A stretch of DNA of 64,000 nt from Aureimonas altamirensis (GTDB lineage: Bacteria > Pseudomonadota > Alphaproteobacteria > Rhizobiales > Rhizobiaceae), in assembly GCF_001463885.1 (NCBI RefSeq), contig NZ_BBWQ01000025.1:105100-169099 (forward strand), read 5' to 3'. Shown piece after piece: positions 47,570 to 60,775 of the stretch. The position numbers and the translations under genes were made by a program. The notes beneath the pieces were generated by a model that worked only from the letters and a program-made list of their open reading frames with translations, ran no database searches and had not been told where the DNA came from. Each line of letters starts with the position of its first letter. Positions within the stretch are counted from its first letter, which is position 1.

Positions 47570-48247
47570 ATGTCACTTCTGCCCGAACACCTCCTGAACG
47601 GCTACCGCCAGTTCATTGAAGGCCGTTATCTCCAGGAAACGCAGCGCTATCGCTCTTTGGCGAGGGACGGTCAGGCGCCCGAAACCATGGTCATCGCCTG
47701 CTGCGACTCGCGCGCGGCGCCCGAAACCATCTTCGGATCGGCGCCCGGCGAACTGTTCGTGGTGCGTAACGTCGCCAACCTCGTGCCGCCCTATACGCCA
47801 ACCGGAGAGTTCCATGGCACTTCGGCCGCACTTGAGTTTGCCGTGCAGGCCCTGAAGGTGAAGCATATCGTCGTCATGGGCCATGGCCGCTGCGGCGGCA
47901 TCAACGCGGCGCTCCATCCCGATACCGAGCCGTTGTCGCCCGGTGACTTCATCGGCAAGTGGATGAGCCTCATCGAACCGCTGGCGCAAAGCGTGGCCGG
48001 CAACGATATGCTGACCCACAGCGAGAAGCAGACCGCGCTGGAACGCGTCTCCATCCGGATGTCGCTGGCCAATCTGCGCACCTTCCCATGCGTTTCCATT
48101 CTGGAAGGCAAGGGGCGCCTGTCGCTGCACGGCGCGTGGTTCGATATTTCCACCGGGGAACTCTGGGCGATGGACGCCCAGACCGGCGATTTCCATCGGC
48201 CACTGGTGGATGTCGACCCTGAACCGGTCGCGGCCGAACAGCCCTGA
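47570..48247 (+). CDS. Beta-class carbonic anhydrase
   Basis: Cytosolic zinc enzyme of 225 aa that interconverts CO2 and bicarbonate. Zinc ligands are visible as Cys and Asp in VIACCDSRAAPETIF and as His and Cys in VVMGHGRCGGINAAL. VVRNVANLVPPYTP and LHGAWFDISTGELWAMD are typical. The start MSLLPEHLLNGY is chosen over an ATG seven codons upstream. It follows pdxY by 73 bp. Confidence 0.95.
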   Translation: MSLLPEHLLNGYRQFIEGRYLQETQRYRSLARDGQAPETMVIACCDSRAAPETIFGSAPGELFVVRNVANLVPPYTPTGEFHGTSAALEFAVQALKVKHIVVMGHGRCGGINAALHPDTEPLSPGDFIGKWMSLIEPLAQSVAGNDMLTHSEKQTALERVSIRMSLANLRTFPCVSILEGKGRLSLHGAWFDISTGELWAMDAQTGDFHRPLVDVDPEPVAAEQP

Positions 48248-48417
48248 GTGTATCTTTTGTGGCGGCAGGGCAACAAAATGCGGCTCGTCGATTCGGGTTT
48301 GGGGTGTCCGCCCCTTGCGAAGCCCGCGAAAAAATTATCTTGAAGGGTCGACGCAAGGGTTACGTCCCGGTCAGGCCAAGGTCTGGTCGGGCGGACGCGA
48401 TAGAGAGGGATCGGCGT

Positions 48418-48951
48418 ATGACGCAATGGATCAAGATGGGTGCGGCTACTCTGGCTCTGGCGATGCTCGCCGGCTGCACGCAGACGGCCGGGCCTTCGCT
48501 CGGCGGCGGTGGCTATGGCCAGCCGGCCCCGTTGACGCCCGCGCCTACCGGACAGGTCTATTCCAACCAGCTCCCGCCGCCCCCCGCGCCACCGGCGCCG
48601 GCAGCCGGCACGCTGCCGACCGACGCTTCGGCCACGCCGGGCGCAGCGCCTGCGCAGTCGGCCTCAACCGCGCCCGTGACGCGGGAAGGCCTGGTCGGCG
48701 CCTGGCGCGTTTCGGCCGGCGGCGGCAATTGCCAGATCTTCATGGCGCTGACGCAGTGGACGGGCGGTTACCGCGCCGCATCCCGCGGCTGCCCCGGCCA
48801 GGTGGCCGACATTTCCGCATGGGACGTGTCCGGCAGCCAGGTCGTGCTGAAGGACAACCAGGGCGGCACCGTCGCGACGCTCAACAATACGGGTGGCACG
48901 CGCTTCGAGGGCAGCACCTCCAGCGGAACGCAGATCAGCCTTTACCGCTGA
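48418..48951 (+). CDS. Omp19/AprI-Inh family outer-membrane lipoprotein
   Basis: Lipoprotein of 177 aa. The signal peptide ends in LAGC at Cys20. A Pro/Ala-rich linker (residues 30-85) leads to a C-terminal beta-barrel domain of the Inh metalloprotease-inhibitor family (LVGAWRVSAGGGNCQIFMAL, CPGQVADISAWDVSGSQVVL, LYR end). The pair of cysteines in this domain is likely to form a disulphide. Brucella Omp19 is the known relative and inhibits proteases. It lies between the carbonic anhydrase gene and zapE; GAGAGGGA is a good ribosome site. Confidence 0.85.
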   Translation: MTQWIKMGAATLALAMLAGCTQTAGPSLGGGGYGQPAPLTPAPTGQVYSNQLPPPPAPPAPAAGTLPTDASATPGAAPAQSASTAPVTREGLVGAWRVSAGGGNCQIFMALTQWTGGYRAASRGCPGQVADISAWDVSGSQVVLKDNQGGTVATLNNTGGTRFEGSTSSGTQISLYR

Positions 48952-49005
48952 CGCGAACCCGCAGGGCGTCGCCGTGCGCGACGCCCGCATGAGCCGCGAG
49001 GGCAG

Positions 49006-50190
49006 ATGCCGCAGAACGTCGGATACGGGGTACCGGGCAGCGAGCGCGGTCCGGTCAGGGCCGAGCTCGAGCGCCGGATCCGCGACGCGACGATCGCGCC
49101 GGACGACATCCAGCGCCGCCTTGCCGACAGGCTCGACGTGCTCGCCCGCGCGATCAAGAGCCGCTCGCTTTCTTCCAAAAAGAGCGCGCTCGGCTGGCTC
49201 TTCGGGCGCAGCCGCCCGGAGCCGGTCAAGGGTCTGTACATTTACGGGCAGGTCGGTCGTGGCAAGTCCATGATGATGGACATGTTCTACGACACCGTGT
49301 CCGGCACGCCGAAACGCCGCGTGCACTTCCACGCCTTCATGTCCGACGTGCAGGACCGCATCAAGGCGCACCGGCAATCCGTCAAGGACGGCAGGGCGAA
49401 GGGCGACGATCCGATCCCGCCGGTGGCGGAGGCGATTGCCCGCGAAGCGCAGCTCCTGTGCTTCGACGAGTTCACGGTAACCGACATCGCCGATGCGATG
49501 ATTCTGGCCCGGCTGTTTACGGCACTCTTCGACGCCGGCGTCATCCTTGTGGCGACATCCAACGTCGCTCCGGACGATCTGTATCGGGATGGGCTCAATC
49601 GCAGCCTGTTCCTTCCCTTCATCGACATCCTGAAACGCAATGCCGACCTGTTCGAGCTGGATGCGCCGCAGGATTACCGCATGACCAAGCTGGGCGGGGA
49701 CGAGCTTTACGTCACGCCGCTCGGGCCCGAGGCTGACAAGGCCGTCGATGCCATCTGGACACGCATCCTTGCCGGTACGCCGGAACGCGCAACTTCGCTG
49801 TCCGTGACCGGGCGGACGATCGAGGTGCCCCGGTCGGGCAACCGGGCGGCGCGCTTTTCCTTTGCCGATCTCATGGAACGCCCTCTCGGTCCGCGTGATT
49901 ATCTGGAGATGGCAAAGAGCTTCGATACGATCATCATCGAAGACGTGCCGCGTCTGACGCGGTCCGAGCGCAACGAGGCCAAGCGGTTCATCATCCTGGT
50001 GGACGCCTTCTACGATGCCGGCAAGGATGTCGTATTATCGGCGGCCGTCCCGGCGGAAGACCTTTACGAGGCGAAAGGCGGAACGGAAGCCTTCGAATTT
50101 GCGCGGACCGTATCTCGCCTGACCGAGATGCGTTCGGAAGATTATCGTGAGCATGCCGGCGATGCAGCCAGGCGCAGAATGGCGCCCTGA
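49006..50190 (+). CDS. zapE: Cell division protein ZapE (AFG1-like ATPase)
   Basis: AAA-like P-loop ATPase of 394 aa. Walker A is IYGQVGRGKSMMMDMFY at about residue 84 and Walker B is LLCFDEFTVTDIADAMIL. VATSNVAPDDLYRDGLNRSLFLP and FEDVP-type IIEDVPRLTRSERNEAKRF are signatures of the AFG1/ZapE family. It tunes FtsZ rings in E. coli; the mitochondrial relative is a matrix quality factor. In alphaproteobacteria it usually precedes mdh, as here. The start follows GAGGGCAG. Confidence 0.94.
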   Translation: MPQNVGYGVPGSERGPVRAELERRIRDATIAPDDIQRRLADRLDVLARAIKSRSLSSKKSALGWLFGRSRPEPVKGLYIYGQVGRGKSMMMDMFYDTVSGTPKRRVHFHAFMSDVQDRIKAHRQSVKDGRAKGDDPIPPVAEAIAREAQLLCFDEFTVTDIADAMILARLFTALFDAGVILVATSNVAPDDLYRDGLNRSLFLPFIDILKRNADLFELDAPQDYRMTKLGGDELYVTPLGPEADKAVDAIWTRILAGTPERATSLSVTGRTIEVPRSGNRAARFSFADLMERPLGPRDYLEMAKSFDTIIIEDVPRLTRSERNEAKRFIILVDAFYDAGKDVVLSAAVPAEDLYEAKGGTEAFEFARTVSRLTEMRSEDYREHAGDAARRRMAP

Positions 50191-50263
50191 CGCGTCCCGC
50201 AGCGCAAAAAACTTTCCAAAGGGGTATCCGGCGCCAGCGCATTCCCTGCGCACGGGAAATCGA

Positions 50264-50279
50264 GTTACGTTTACGTAAC
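50264..50279. promoter_or_regulatory. Palindromic candidate operator upstream of mdh
   Basis: GTTACG, four bases, then CGTAAC make a perfect inverted repeat in the 223-bp gap between zapE and mdh, 135 bp before the mdh start. An AT-rich stretch and a TTGAAT element follow. The regulator is not known. Since the sucCDAB-lpd cluster follows mdh, it could influence the whole block. Confidence 0.4.
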
Positions 50280-50311
50280 CCCCACATCTTCTAAACGGTT
50301 GAATGCATTGA

Positions 50312-51376
<1,065 letters not shown>

Positions 51377-51384
51377 AGACCTTG

Positions 51385-51413
51385 CCGCCGCCCGGACCGG
51401 GCGGCGGTTTTTC
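51385..51413 (+). terminator. Terminator or attenuator between mdh and sucC
   Basis: A 10-bp GC-only stem (51385-51394 with 51398-51407) and a tight loop, followed by TTTTT. It lies 8 bp after mdh. As mdh and the suc genes are on the same strand, it can end the mdh transcript or lower expression of sucC relative to mdh. Confidence 0.85.
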
Positions 51414-51454
51414 CATTCGTTGCGCCGCCAGGCGAAACACGAGGACCATCTTCA

Positions 51455-52645
<1,191 letters not shown>

Positions 52646-52684
52646 ACCAGCCCATCGACCCCTCCGGAGTTCGAAAGAAACACG

Positions 52685-53587
<903 letters not shown>

Positions 53588-53609
53588 AACGGCACGCCCC
53601 TCAAAATCG

Positions 53610-53635
53610 CCGGCCGAAGACCTATCTTCGGCCGG
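53610..53635 (+). other. Stem-loop between sucD and sucA
   Basis: A 10-bp stem (53610-53619 with 53626-53635) around a 6-base loop lies 22 bp after the sucD stop in a 172-bp gap. No T-run follows. It may be an mRNA-stability or processing element rather than a terminator. Confidence 0.45.
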
Positions 53636-53759
53636 AATGTTCAGCATAACCGGCGTGGCGGCGGCTACGCCGGCGTCAGCGTGAAAAGAGGGCCATGACG
53701 GCCCTTCAGCGCAATACAATCTGGGAGACGGCGCACCAGGCATGCGCCGCGAAGACGAG

Positions 53760-56700
53760 ATGGCACGCAATCCGGCGAACGAAACCTTCGCGCTTACCTC
53801 CTTCCTGTATGGCGGCAATGCCGACTATATCGAGGAGCTGTACGCCGCTTACGAAGAAAACCCCGCCTCGGTGGACGAGGAATGGCGCGCTTTCTTCGGC
53901 GAGCTGAAGGACGACAAGGCGACGGTTCGCAAGAATGCGGAAGGCGCCTCGTGGGCACGGCGCAACTGGCCGATCGCGGCGAACGGCGATCTGGTTTCGG
54001 CGCTGGACGGCGATTGGGGCCAGGCCGAAATCCGCGTCGAGAAGAAGGTCCGCGAAAAGGCCAAGGCCGACGGCGTCGAGCTTTCCGACGGGCAGGTCAG
54101 CCAGGCAACGCGCGATTCGGTGCGCGCGCTGATGCTCATCCGCGCGTTCCGCGTCCGTGGCCATCTGCACGCCAAGCTGGACCCGCTGGGTTTGGCCCAG
54201 CCCGAAGACGATTACAACGAACTGTCGCCGGAGGCCTACGGCTTCACCGCTGCCGACATGGATCGCAAGATCTACATCGACAACGTGCTCGGCCTCGAAT
54301 TCGCGACCGTGCGCGAGATCGTCGATATCCTGTCGCGCACCTATTGCTCCACGATCGGCATCGAGTTCATGCACATCTCCAACCCAGCCGAGAAGGCCTG
54401 GTTGCAGGAGCGCATCGAAGGGCCGGACAAGGGCGTTGAGTTTACCCGCGAGGGCAAGCGCGCCATCCTCAACAAGCTCATCGAATCCGAAGGGTTCGAG
54501 AAGTTCCTGGACGTCAAGTTCAAGGGCACCAAGCGTTTCGGTCTGGATGGCGGCGAATCGCTGATCCCCGCGCTGGAGCAGATCATCAAGCGCGGCGGCC
54601 AGCTCGGCCTCAAGGAGATCGTGCTGGGCATGGCGCACCGCGGCCGCCTCAACGTGCTGTCCCAGGTCATGGCAAAGCCGCACCGCGCCATCTTCCACGA
54701 GTTCAAGGGCGGCTCCTACGCCCCGGACGACGTGGAAGGCTCCGGCGACGTGAAGTATCACCTCGGCGCGTCCTCGGACCGCGAGTTCGACAGCAACAAG
54801 GTTCACCTGTCGCTGACGGCCAACCCGTCGCATCTGGAAATCGTCAATCCCGTGGTGCTGGGCAAGGCGCGCGCCAAGCAGGACCAGCTCGGTGGCGGCC
54901 GTACCCGCACCGAGGTGGTGCCGCCCGAGGTGCGCAACCAGGTTCTGCCGCTGCTGATCCACGGCGATGCGGCCTTTGCGGGGCAGGGCGTGGTCGCCGA
55001 ATGCTTCGGCTTGTCGGGCCTGAAGGGGCACCGCGTCGGCGGCTCGATCCACGTGATCATCAACAACCAGATCGGCTTCACGACCAATCCCCGCTTTTCG
55101 CGGTCTTCGCCCTACCCGTCGGATGTGGCGAAGATCGTCGAGGCGCCGATCTTCCACGTCAATGGCGACGATCCGGAGGCGGTCGTCTATGCCGCCAAGG
55201 TGGCGACCGAATTCCGCATGACCTTCCACAAGCCGGTGGTCATCGACATGTTCTGCTATCGCCGCTTCGGCCACAACGAGGGCGACGAGCCGGGCTTCAC
55301 CCAGCCGATCATGTACCGCCAGATCCGCAATCATCAGACGACGCTGGAGATCTACTCCCGCAAGCTGATCGATGAGGGCGTCATCTCGCAGGAGGAAGTC
55401 GACGCACGCAAGGCCGAGTGGCGCGCCCAGCTCGATTCCGAGTTCGACGCCGGGCAGAGCTACAAGCCCAACAAGGCCGACTGGCTCGACGGCGCGTGGG
55501 CAGGCTTGCGCCGCGCCGAAAGCAACGACGAGCCGCGCAGCGGCACGACCGGACTGCCCGTCAAGACGCTCAAGGAGATCGGCAAGCGCCTGACCGAGGT
55601 GCCGTCGGATTTCCAGGTTCACCGCACCATCCAGCGCTTCCTGGACAACCGCGCCAAATCCATCGAGACGGGCGAGGGTATCGACTGGGCCACGGGCGAG
55701 GCGCTGGCCTTCGGCAGCCTCGTCGCCGAAGGGCATCCGGTCCGCCTGTCCGGGCAGGACTCCGAGCGCGGCACGTTCAGCCAGCGTCATTCGGTGCTGT
55801 ACGATCAGGACAGCGAAAACCGCTATATCCCGCTGCAGAACATCGCCAAGGGCCAGGCGGTGTACGAGGTCATCAACTCGATGCTCTCGGAAGAGGCGGT
55901 CCTTGGCTTCGAGTACGGCTACTCGCTGGCCGAGCCGAATGCGCTGACGCTGTGGGAAGCCCAGTTCGGCGACTTCGTCAACGGCGCACAGGTGGTGATC
56001 GACCAGTTCATCTCGTCCGGCGAGGCCAAGTGGCTGCGCATGTCCGGTCTGGTCATGCTGCTTCCGCACGGCTACGAGGGCCAGGGGCCGGAGCATTCGT
56101 CGGCTAGGCTGGAGCGCTTCCTGCAGCAATGCGCGCAGGACAACATGCAGGTGGCCAACGTCACCACGCCGGCCAACTACTTCCATATCCTGCGTCGGCA
56201 GATGAAGCGCGATTTCCGCAAGCCGCTGATCCTGATGACGCCCAAGTCCCTGCTGCGTCACAAGCGGGCGGTCTCGTCGCTGGCCGATTTCTCGGGCGAG
56301 GCGAGTTTCCACCGCCTGCTGCACGACGATGCGCAGCGCGGCATCGGCGATATCTCGCTGGTCAAGGATTCCAAGATCCGCCGGGTCGTTCTGTGCTCCG
56401 GCAAGGTCTATTACGACCTTCTCGAAGAACGCGAGAAGCGCGGCATCGACGACATCTATCTGTTGCGCGTCGAGCAGCTCTATCCGTTCCCGGCCAAGGC
56501 CCTGATCAACGAATTGTCGCGCTTCAAGCAGGCCGAGATCGTGTGGTGCCAGGAAGAGCCCAAGAACATGGGTGCCTGGAGCTTCATCGACCCCTATCTG
56601 GAATGGGTTCTCGACAGGATCGGCACCGACAAGCGCCGCGCACGCTACACCGGCCGGCAGGCCGCGGCGTCGCCGGCGGCGGGCACCATGTCCAAGCATA

Positions 56701-56765
56701 TGGAGCAACTCGGGGCCTTCCTCGAGGATGCACTCGGTAACGGCGATCCGGCCGGCCGCAACTGA
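53760..56765 (+). CDS. sucA: 2-oxoglutarate dehydrogenase E1 component
   Basis: Thiamine-diphosphate enzyme of 1001 aa that decarboxylates 2-oxoglutarate and succinylates E2. The N-terminal [20 protein letters not shown] helix binds the core. [40 protein letters not shown] and the TPP/Mg site in [20 protein letters not shown] are intact. [19 protein letters not shown] and [14 protein letters not shown] mark the second half. The start MARNPANE is usual for the class; an ATG six codons upstream is possible. sucB follows after 38 bp. Confidence 0.97.
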   Translation: MARNPANETFALTSFLYGGNADYIEELYAAYEENPASVDEEWRAFFGELKDDKATVRKNAEGASWARRNWPIAANGDLVSALDGDWGQAEIRVEKKVREKAKADGVELSDGQVSQATRDSVRALMLIRAFRVRGHLHAKLDPLGLAQPEDDYNELSPEAYGFTAADMDRKIYIDNVLGLEFATVREIVDILSRTYCSTIGIEFMHISNPAEKAWLQERIEGPDKGVEFTREGKRAILNKLIESEGFEKFLDVKFKGTKRFGLDGGESLIPALEQIIKRGGQLGLKEIVLGMAHRGRLNVLSQVMAKPHRAIFHEFKGGSYAPDDVEGSGDVKYHLGASSDREFDSNKVHLSLTANPSHLEIVNPVVLGKARAKQDQLGGGRTRTEVVPPEVRNQVLPLLIHGDAAFAGQGVVAECFGLSGLKGHRVGGSIHVIINNQIGFTTNPRFSRSSPYPSDVAKIVEAPIFHVNGDDPEAVVYAAKVATEFRMTFHKPVVIDMFCYRRFGHNEGDEPGFTQPIMYRQIRNHQTTLEIYSRKLIDEGVISQEEVDARKAEWRAQLDSEFDAGQSYKPNKADWLDGAWAGLRRAESNDEPRSGTTGLPVKTLKEIGKRLTEVPSDFQVHRTIQRFLDNRAKSIETGEGIDWATGEALAFGSLVAEGHPVRLSGQDSERGTFSQRHSVLYDQDSENRYIPLQNIAKGQAVYEVINSMLSEEAVLGFEYGYSLAEPNALTLWEAQFGDFVNGAQVVIDQFISSGEAKWLRMSGLVMLLPHGYEGQGPEHSSARLERFLQQCAQDNMQVANVTTPANYFHILRRQMKRDFRKPLILMTPKSLLRHKRAVSSLADFSGEASFHRLLHDDAQRGIGDISLVKDSKIRRVVLCSGKVYYDLLEEREKRGIDDIYLLRVEQLYPFPAKALINELSRFKQAEIVWCQEEPKNMGAWSFIDPYLEWVLDRIGTDKRRARYTGRQAAASPAAGTMSKHMEQLGAFLEDALGNGDPAGRN

Positions 56766-56803
56766 ACAGATCAAGTCAATCCGGAAGAGAAGACGAAACG
56801 TCC

Positions 56804-58057
56804 ATGAGCACCGAAATCAAAGTTCCGACCCTTGGCGAAAGCGTCACGGAAGCCACGATCGGCCAGTGGTTCAAGAAGGCGGGCGACCGGGTTGAGCAGG
56901 ACGAGACCATCGCCGAGCTCGAAACCGACAAGGTCACCGTCGAAGTGCCGGCTCCGTCGGCCGGCGTCCTGCAGGAGATCGTCGTTCAGGAAGGCGAGAC
57001 CGTTGCAGTGGGCGCGCTGATCGGCGTCATCGGTGAAGGCGACGGTGCGGGCGCCGCCGCGCCGGCCAAGGCCTCCGGCAAGCCGGCCGAAACCATCGAG
57101 AAGGCACCCAAGGAAGGCGCCGAAGACGGCTCCGACACCACGCTGCCGAACCCCAGCCATGGCGATGCCATGCCTGCCGCTCCGTCGGCGCAGAAGATGA
57201 TGGCCGACAAGGGCATCGCGGCTGCCGACGTCCAGGGCTCCGGCAAGCGCGGCCAGGTCTTGAAGGGCGACGTGCTGGATGCCATCGCGAAGGGGTCTTC
57301 GGCTCCTGTCGCCGCGGCCCCGGCAGCGGCGCGCGCGCCCTCGGGCGAGGCGGATGCCGCCCGCGAGGAGCGGGTGAAGATGACCCGCCTGCGGCAGACG
57401 ATCGCGCGGCGTCTGAAGGATGCCCAGAACACGGCAGCCATGCTGACCACCTTCAACGAGGTCGACATGACCGCGGTGATGGAGCTGCGCAAGAAGTACA
57501 AGGACCTGTTCGAGAAGAAGCACGGCGTGAAGCTTGGCTTCATGGGCTTCTTCACCAAGGCCGTCTGCCATGCCCTGAAGGAGATCCCGGCCGTGAACGC
57601 CGAGATCGACGGCACCGACCTCATCTACAAGAACTTCGCCCATATCGGCGTGGCGGTCGGCACCGAAAAGGGCCTCGTCGTGCCGGTCGTGCGGAATGCC
57701 GACCAGATGGGCATCGCCGAGATCGAAAAGGAAATCGGCCGCCTGGGCATCGCGGCACGCGACGGCAAGCTGTCGGTCTCCGACATGCAGGGCGGTACCT
57801 TCACCATCTCCAACGGTGGCGTCTACGGGTCCTTGATGTCGACGCCGATCCTGAATGCGCCGCAGTCGGGCATTCTCGGCATGCACAAGATCCAGGAGCG
57901 GCCGATGGCGATTGGCGGCAAGGTGGAAATCCGGCCGATGATGTATCTGGCGCTGTCCTACGATCACCGCATCGTGGACGGCAAGGAAGCCGTCACCTTC
58001 CTCGTGCGCGTCAAGGATTCGCTTGAGGATCCGGAACGCCTCGTCCTCGATCTCTGA
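56804..58057 (+). CDS. sucB: 2-oxoglutarate dehydrogenase E2 component (dihydrolipoyl succinyltransferase)
   Basis: Core enzyme of 417 aa. The lipoyl domain is at residues 1-80 with the lipoylated Lys in [15 protein letters not shown] linker and the peripheral-subunit binding segment ([20 protein letters not shown]) come next, then the catalytic domain with [20 protein letters not shown] and the His-Asp active site in [17 protein letters not shown]. The inter-domain linker is Ala/Pro-rich as usual. It is in line with sucA. Confidence 0.97.
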   Translation: MSTEIKVPTLGESVTEATIGQWFKKAGDRVEQDETIAELETDKVTVEVPAPSAGVLQEIVVQEGETVAVGALIGVIGEGDGAGAAAPAKASGKPAETIEKAPKEGAEDGSDTTLPNPSHGDAMPAAPSAQKMMADKGIAAADVQGSGKRGQVLKGDVLDAIAKGSSAPVAAAPAAARAPSGEADAAREERVKMTRLRQTIARRLKDAQNTAAMLTTFNEVDMTAVMELRKKYKDLFEKKHGVKLGFMGFFTKAVCHALKEIPAVNAEIDGTDLIYKNFAHIGVAVGTEKGLVVPVVRNADQMGIAEIEKEIGRLGIAARDGKLSVSDMQGGTFTISNGGVYGSLMSTPILNAPQSGILGMHKIQERPMAIGGKVEIRPMMYLALSYDHRIVDGKEAVTFLVRVKDSLEDPERLVLDL

Positions 58058-58070
58058 TCGGGGCGACATC

Positions 58071-58829
58071 ATGGTCGAGCGCGTCATGGTTGTTACGGGC
58101 GGATCGCGGGGCATTGGCGCCGCGGTCGCCCTCAAGGCGGCCGCAGCCGGCTACGCGGTGCTGGTCAATTACGCGGGCAACGCGGCGGCGGCCGGCTCGG
58201 TCGTCGAGCGGATCCGCCAGGCGGGCGGCACGGCGGACAGCGTCAGGGGCGATGTGGGCAGCGAGGCCGACGTCGAGGCCATCTTCGCCGCAGCCGACGC
58301 GATGGGCCCGCTTTCGGCCCTGATCAACAATGCCGGTGTCTTCGACCAGCCCAGCCTTTTGGCCGATATGACCGCCGAGCGGCTGGAGCGCACGTTCCGC
58401 ATCAATATCCTCGGCAGTTTCCTGTGCGCCCGGGCAGCGGCACGGCGCATGGCGCAGTCGCGGGGCGGCCAGGGCGGGTCGATCGTCAATCTCACCTCGG
58501 CAGCCGCCAAGCTGGGCGCCGGCGGCGAGAATATCGACTATGCGGCCAGCAAGGGCGCAATCGACACGTTCACCATCGGTCTGGCGCGCGAGCTTGCGGC
58601 CGACGGCGTCCGCGTCACGGCCGTGCGCCCCGGCATCATCGATACGGATATCCATGCGTCCGGCGGGCGCCCCGACCGGGTGGCGCAGATGACCCCCAAC
58701 CTGCCGATGCGCAGGCCCGGCACGGCCGACGAAGTGGCGGAAGCGATCCTGTGGCTCGTTTCCGACTCGGCGTCCTATTCCACCGGCACCATTCTGGATG
58801 TCAGCGGCGGACGGGCCATACTTCCCTGA
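58071..58829 (+). CDS. Short-chain dehydrogenase/reductase (SDR)
   Basis: NAD(P)-dependent Rossmann-fold protein of 252 aa. The coenzyme site VVTGGSRGIGAAVALKA starts near residue 6, NNAG is in LINNAGVFDQ, Ser in IVNLTSAAAKLG, and the catalytic YAASK in IDYAASKGAIDTF. RPGIIDTDIHASGGRP is the usual loop. The substrate is unknown. It is inserted between sucB and lpd, 13 bp after sucB; the same position is seen in some Rhizobiales. Confidence 0.92.
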   Translation: MVERVMVVTGGSRGIGAAVALKAAAAGYAVLVNYAGNAAAAGSVVERIRQAGGTADSVRGDVGSEADVEAIFAAADAMGPLSALINNAGVFDQPSLLADMTAERLERTFRINILGSFLCARAAARRMAQSRGGQGGSIVNLTSAAAKLGAGGENIDYAASKGAIDTFTIGLARELAADGVRVTAVRPGIIDTDIHASGGRPDRVAQMTPNLPMRRPGTADEVAEAILWLVSDSASYSTGTILDVSGGRAILP

Positions 58830-58869
58830 AGATCGACCGTCCCGAACGGGTCGGCAAGGAGTTGCGGAC

Positions 58870-59274
58870 ATGACCGAGCTTCCCCTGACATCAGAGCTTC
58901 TCGTGCTCGGCTTTTCGGTCGTGCTGCTGTTCGTGCATATTTTGTTGCAGGGGCGTCTGGCGACACGCGAGCGTGGGCTGGAATGGAACGCAGGCCCGCG
59001 CGACGGGGAGATGAAGCCCTTGGGGCCCAAGGCCGGGCGTGCCGAACGCGCCCTTCGCAATTATCTGGAAACCTGGCCCGCCTTCATCGCGCTTGCGCTG
59101 GGCCTTGCCGTCACCGCCCGCAGCGGCGGCGTCGCGGCTTTCGGCGCGTGGCTGTGGTTCATCGCCCGCCTCGTTTACCTGCCGCTTTACATCTACGGAA
59201 TTCCCTATCTTCGCAGCCTCGCCTTCGTGGCGTCCTGCGTCGGGCTGTTCCTCATGCTCATTCGCTTCCTCTGA
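58870..59274 (+). CDS. MAPEG-family membrane protein
   Basis: Inner-membrane protein of 134 aa. Hydrophobic segments lie near residues 10-30, 68-88, 92-112 and 115-133. GRLATRERGLEWNAGPRDG and GRAERALRNYLETWPAFIAL are typical of the MAPEG family (membrane-associated proteins in eicosanoid and glutathione metabolism), whose bacterial members are largely uncharacterised. The start MTELPLTSEL is preferred since the longer frame reads through the SDR end. It lies between the SDR and lpd. Confidence 0.88.
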   Translation: MTELPLTSELLVLGFSVVLLFVHILLQGRLATRERGLEWNAGPRDGEMKPLGPKAGRAERALRNYLETWPAFIALALGLAVTARSGGVAAFGAWLWFIARLVYLPLYIYGIPYLRSLAFVASCVGLFLMLIRFL

Positions 59275-59296
59275 ACATCGGACTGGACTTTCCATT

Positions 59297-60706
59297 ATGG
59301 CTGAAACTTTCGATCTCGTTGTGATCGGTTCCGGGCCCGGCGGCTATGTCTGCGCCATCAAGGCCGCACAGCTTGGCCTCAAGGTCGCTGTCGTCGAAAA
59401 GCGCGCTACCTATGGCGGCACCTGCCTCAATGTCGGCTGCATCCCGTCCAAGGCGTTGCTGCATGCGTCGGAAATGTTCGCCGAGGCGCAGCATTCCTTT
59501 GGCACTTTGGGTGTCATCGTGGACCCCAAGCTCGACCTCGGTGCCATGCTGACGCACAAGGACAAGACCGTTAAGGCCAATGTCGACGGCATCGCCTTCC
59601 TGTTCAAGAAGAACAAGATCACCGGTTATATCGGCGCCGGACGTATCGTCTCCGCAACCGAGGTTTCGGTGACGAAGGAAGACGGCACGGCCGAGACCCT
59701 GCAGACGAAGTCGATCGTCATCGCAACCGGTTCGGAAGTGGCGGGTATCCCGGGCGTCGACCTGTCCTATGACGGCAAGGTCGTCGTGTCTTCGGACGAC
59801 GCTATCGCGCTGCCGCAGGTTCCCGGCACGATGATCGTCGTCGGCGGCGGCGTCATCGGGCTGGAACTCGGGTCGGTCTGGTCGCGTCTCGGCGCCAAGG
59901 TGACCGTGGTCGAGTATCTCGACAAGATCCTCGGGTCCATGGATGCGGAAGCCTCCTCGACCCTGCAGAAGCTGCTGGCCAAGCAGGGACTGGAATTCAA
60001 CCTCAGCTCGAAGGTGACGGGCGTTTCGGCCGAGGGCGGCAAGGGCCGCGTGACGTTCGAGCCGGTCAATGGCGGCGATGCCGTAACGCTGGAGGCCGAT
60101 GTCGTGCTGGTGTCGACGGGACGCCGCCCCTACACGGCCGGCCTTGGCCTGGAAGAGGTCGGGGTCGCACTCGACAAGGCGGGGCGCGTCGAGATCGACG
60201 GGCACTATGCCACCAACGTCAAGGGCATCTATGCGATCGGCGACGTGGTGAAGGGCCCGATGCTGGCCCACAAGGCCGAGGACGAAGGCGTTGCCCTGGC
60301 CGAAATCCTGGCGGGCCAGGCCGGCCACGTAAATTACGCCGTCATTCCTTCGGTGGTCTACACCGCGCCGGAAGTTGCCTCCGTCGGCCGGACCGAGGAA
60401 GAGCTCAAGGCAGCCGGGGTCGACTATCGCGTCGGCAAGTTCCCCTTCACGGCCAATGGCCGGGCGCGCGCCATGCAGCACACCGACGGTCTGGTCAAGG
60501 TTCTGGCCGACAAGGCGACCGATAGGGTGCTGGGTGTCCATATCGTCGGCTATGGCGCAGGCGAGCTGATCGCCGAGGCGGCCGTCCTGATGGAGTTCGG
60601 CGGCTCGTCCGAGGATCTGGCACGCACCTGCCATGCTCACCCGACCATGTCGGAAGCCGTGCGCGAAGCGGCCTTCGCCACCTTCGCCAAGCCGATCCAC
60701 ATGTAA
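59297..60706 (+). CDS. lpd: Dihydrolipoyl dehydrogenase (E3)
   Basis: FAD flavoenzyme of 469 aa that reoxidises the lipoyl groups of 2-oxoglutarate dehydrogenase. FAD fold: FDLVVIGSGPGGYVCAIKAA. The redox disulphide is in GGTCLNVGCIPSKALLHASE, the NAD fold in VVGGGVIGLELGSVWSRLG, and the C-terminal His-Glu dyad in HAHPTMSEAVREAAF. The start MAETFDLVVIGS follows the MAPEG stop by 22 bp. This is the E3 partner of sucA and sucB and ends at a terminator. Confidence 0.97.
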   Translation: MAETFDLVVIGSGPGGYVCAIKAAQLGLKVAVVEKRATYGGTCLNVGCIPSKALLHASEMFAEAQHSFGTLGVIVDPKLDLGAMLTHKDKTVKANVDGIAFLFKKNKITGYIGAGRIVSATEVSVTKEDGTAETLQTKSIVIATGSEVAGIPGVDLSYDGKVVVSSDDAIALPQVPGTMIVVGGGVIGLELGSVWSRLGAKVTVVEYLDKILGSMDAEASSTLQKLLAKQGLEFNLSSKVTGVSAEGGKGRVTFEPVNGGDAVTLEADVVLVSTGRRPYTAGLGLEEVGVALDKAGRVEIDGHYATNVKGIYAIGDVVKGPMLAHKAEDEGVALAEILAGQAGHVNYAVIPSVVYTAPEVASVGRTEEELKAAGVDYRVGKFPFTANGRARAMQHTDGLVKVLADKATDRVLGVHIVGYGAGELIAEAAVLMEFGGSSEDLARTCHAHPTMSEAVREAAFATFAKPIHM

Positions 60707-60731
60707 GGATCGATCTTCATCCAGATTGAAC

Positions 60732-60765
60732 AGGGCCCGGCCGCCATCGTGCGGCCGGGCCCTTT
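60732..60765 (+). terminator. Terminator after lpd
   Basis: A 13-bp perfect stem (60732-60744 with 60751-60763) around a 6-base loop, then TTTC. The T-run is short, so it is weaker than the others. It separates the suc cluster from the convergent TraB/GumN gene. Confidence 0.75.
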
Positions 60766-60775
60766 CATGTTCGGG

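Noticed and set aside
53706..56774. A 1022-codon frame antisense to sucA
   Set aside because: It mirrors sucA, which has all E1 motifs; the antisense product shows no recognisable domain.
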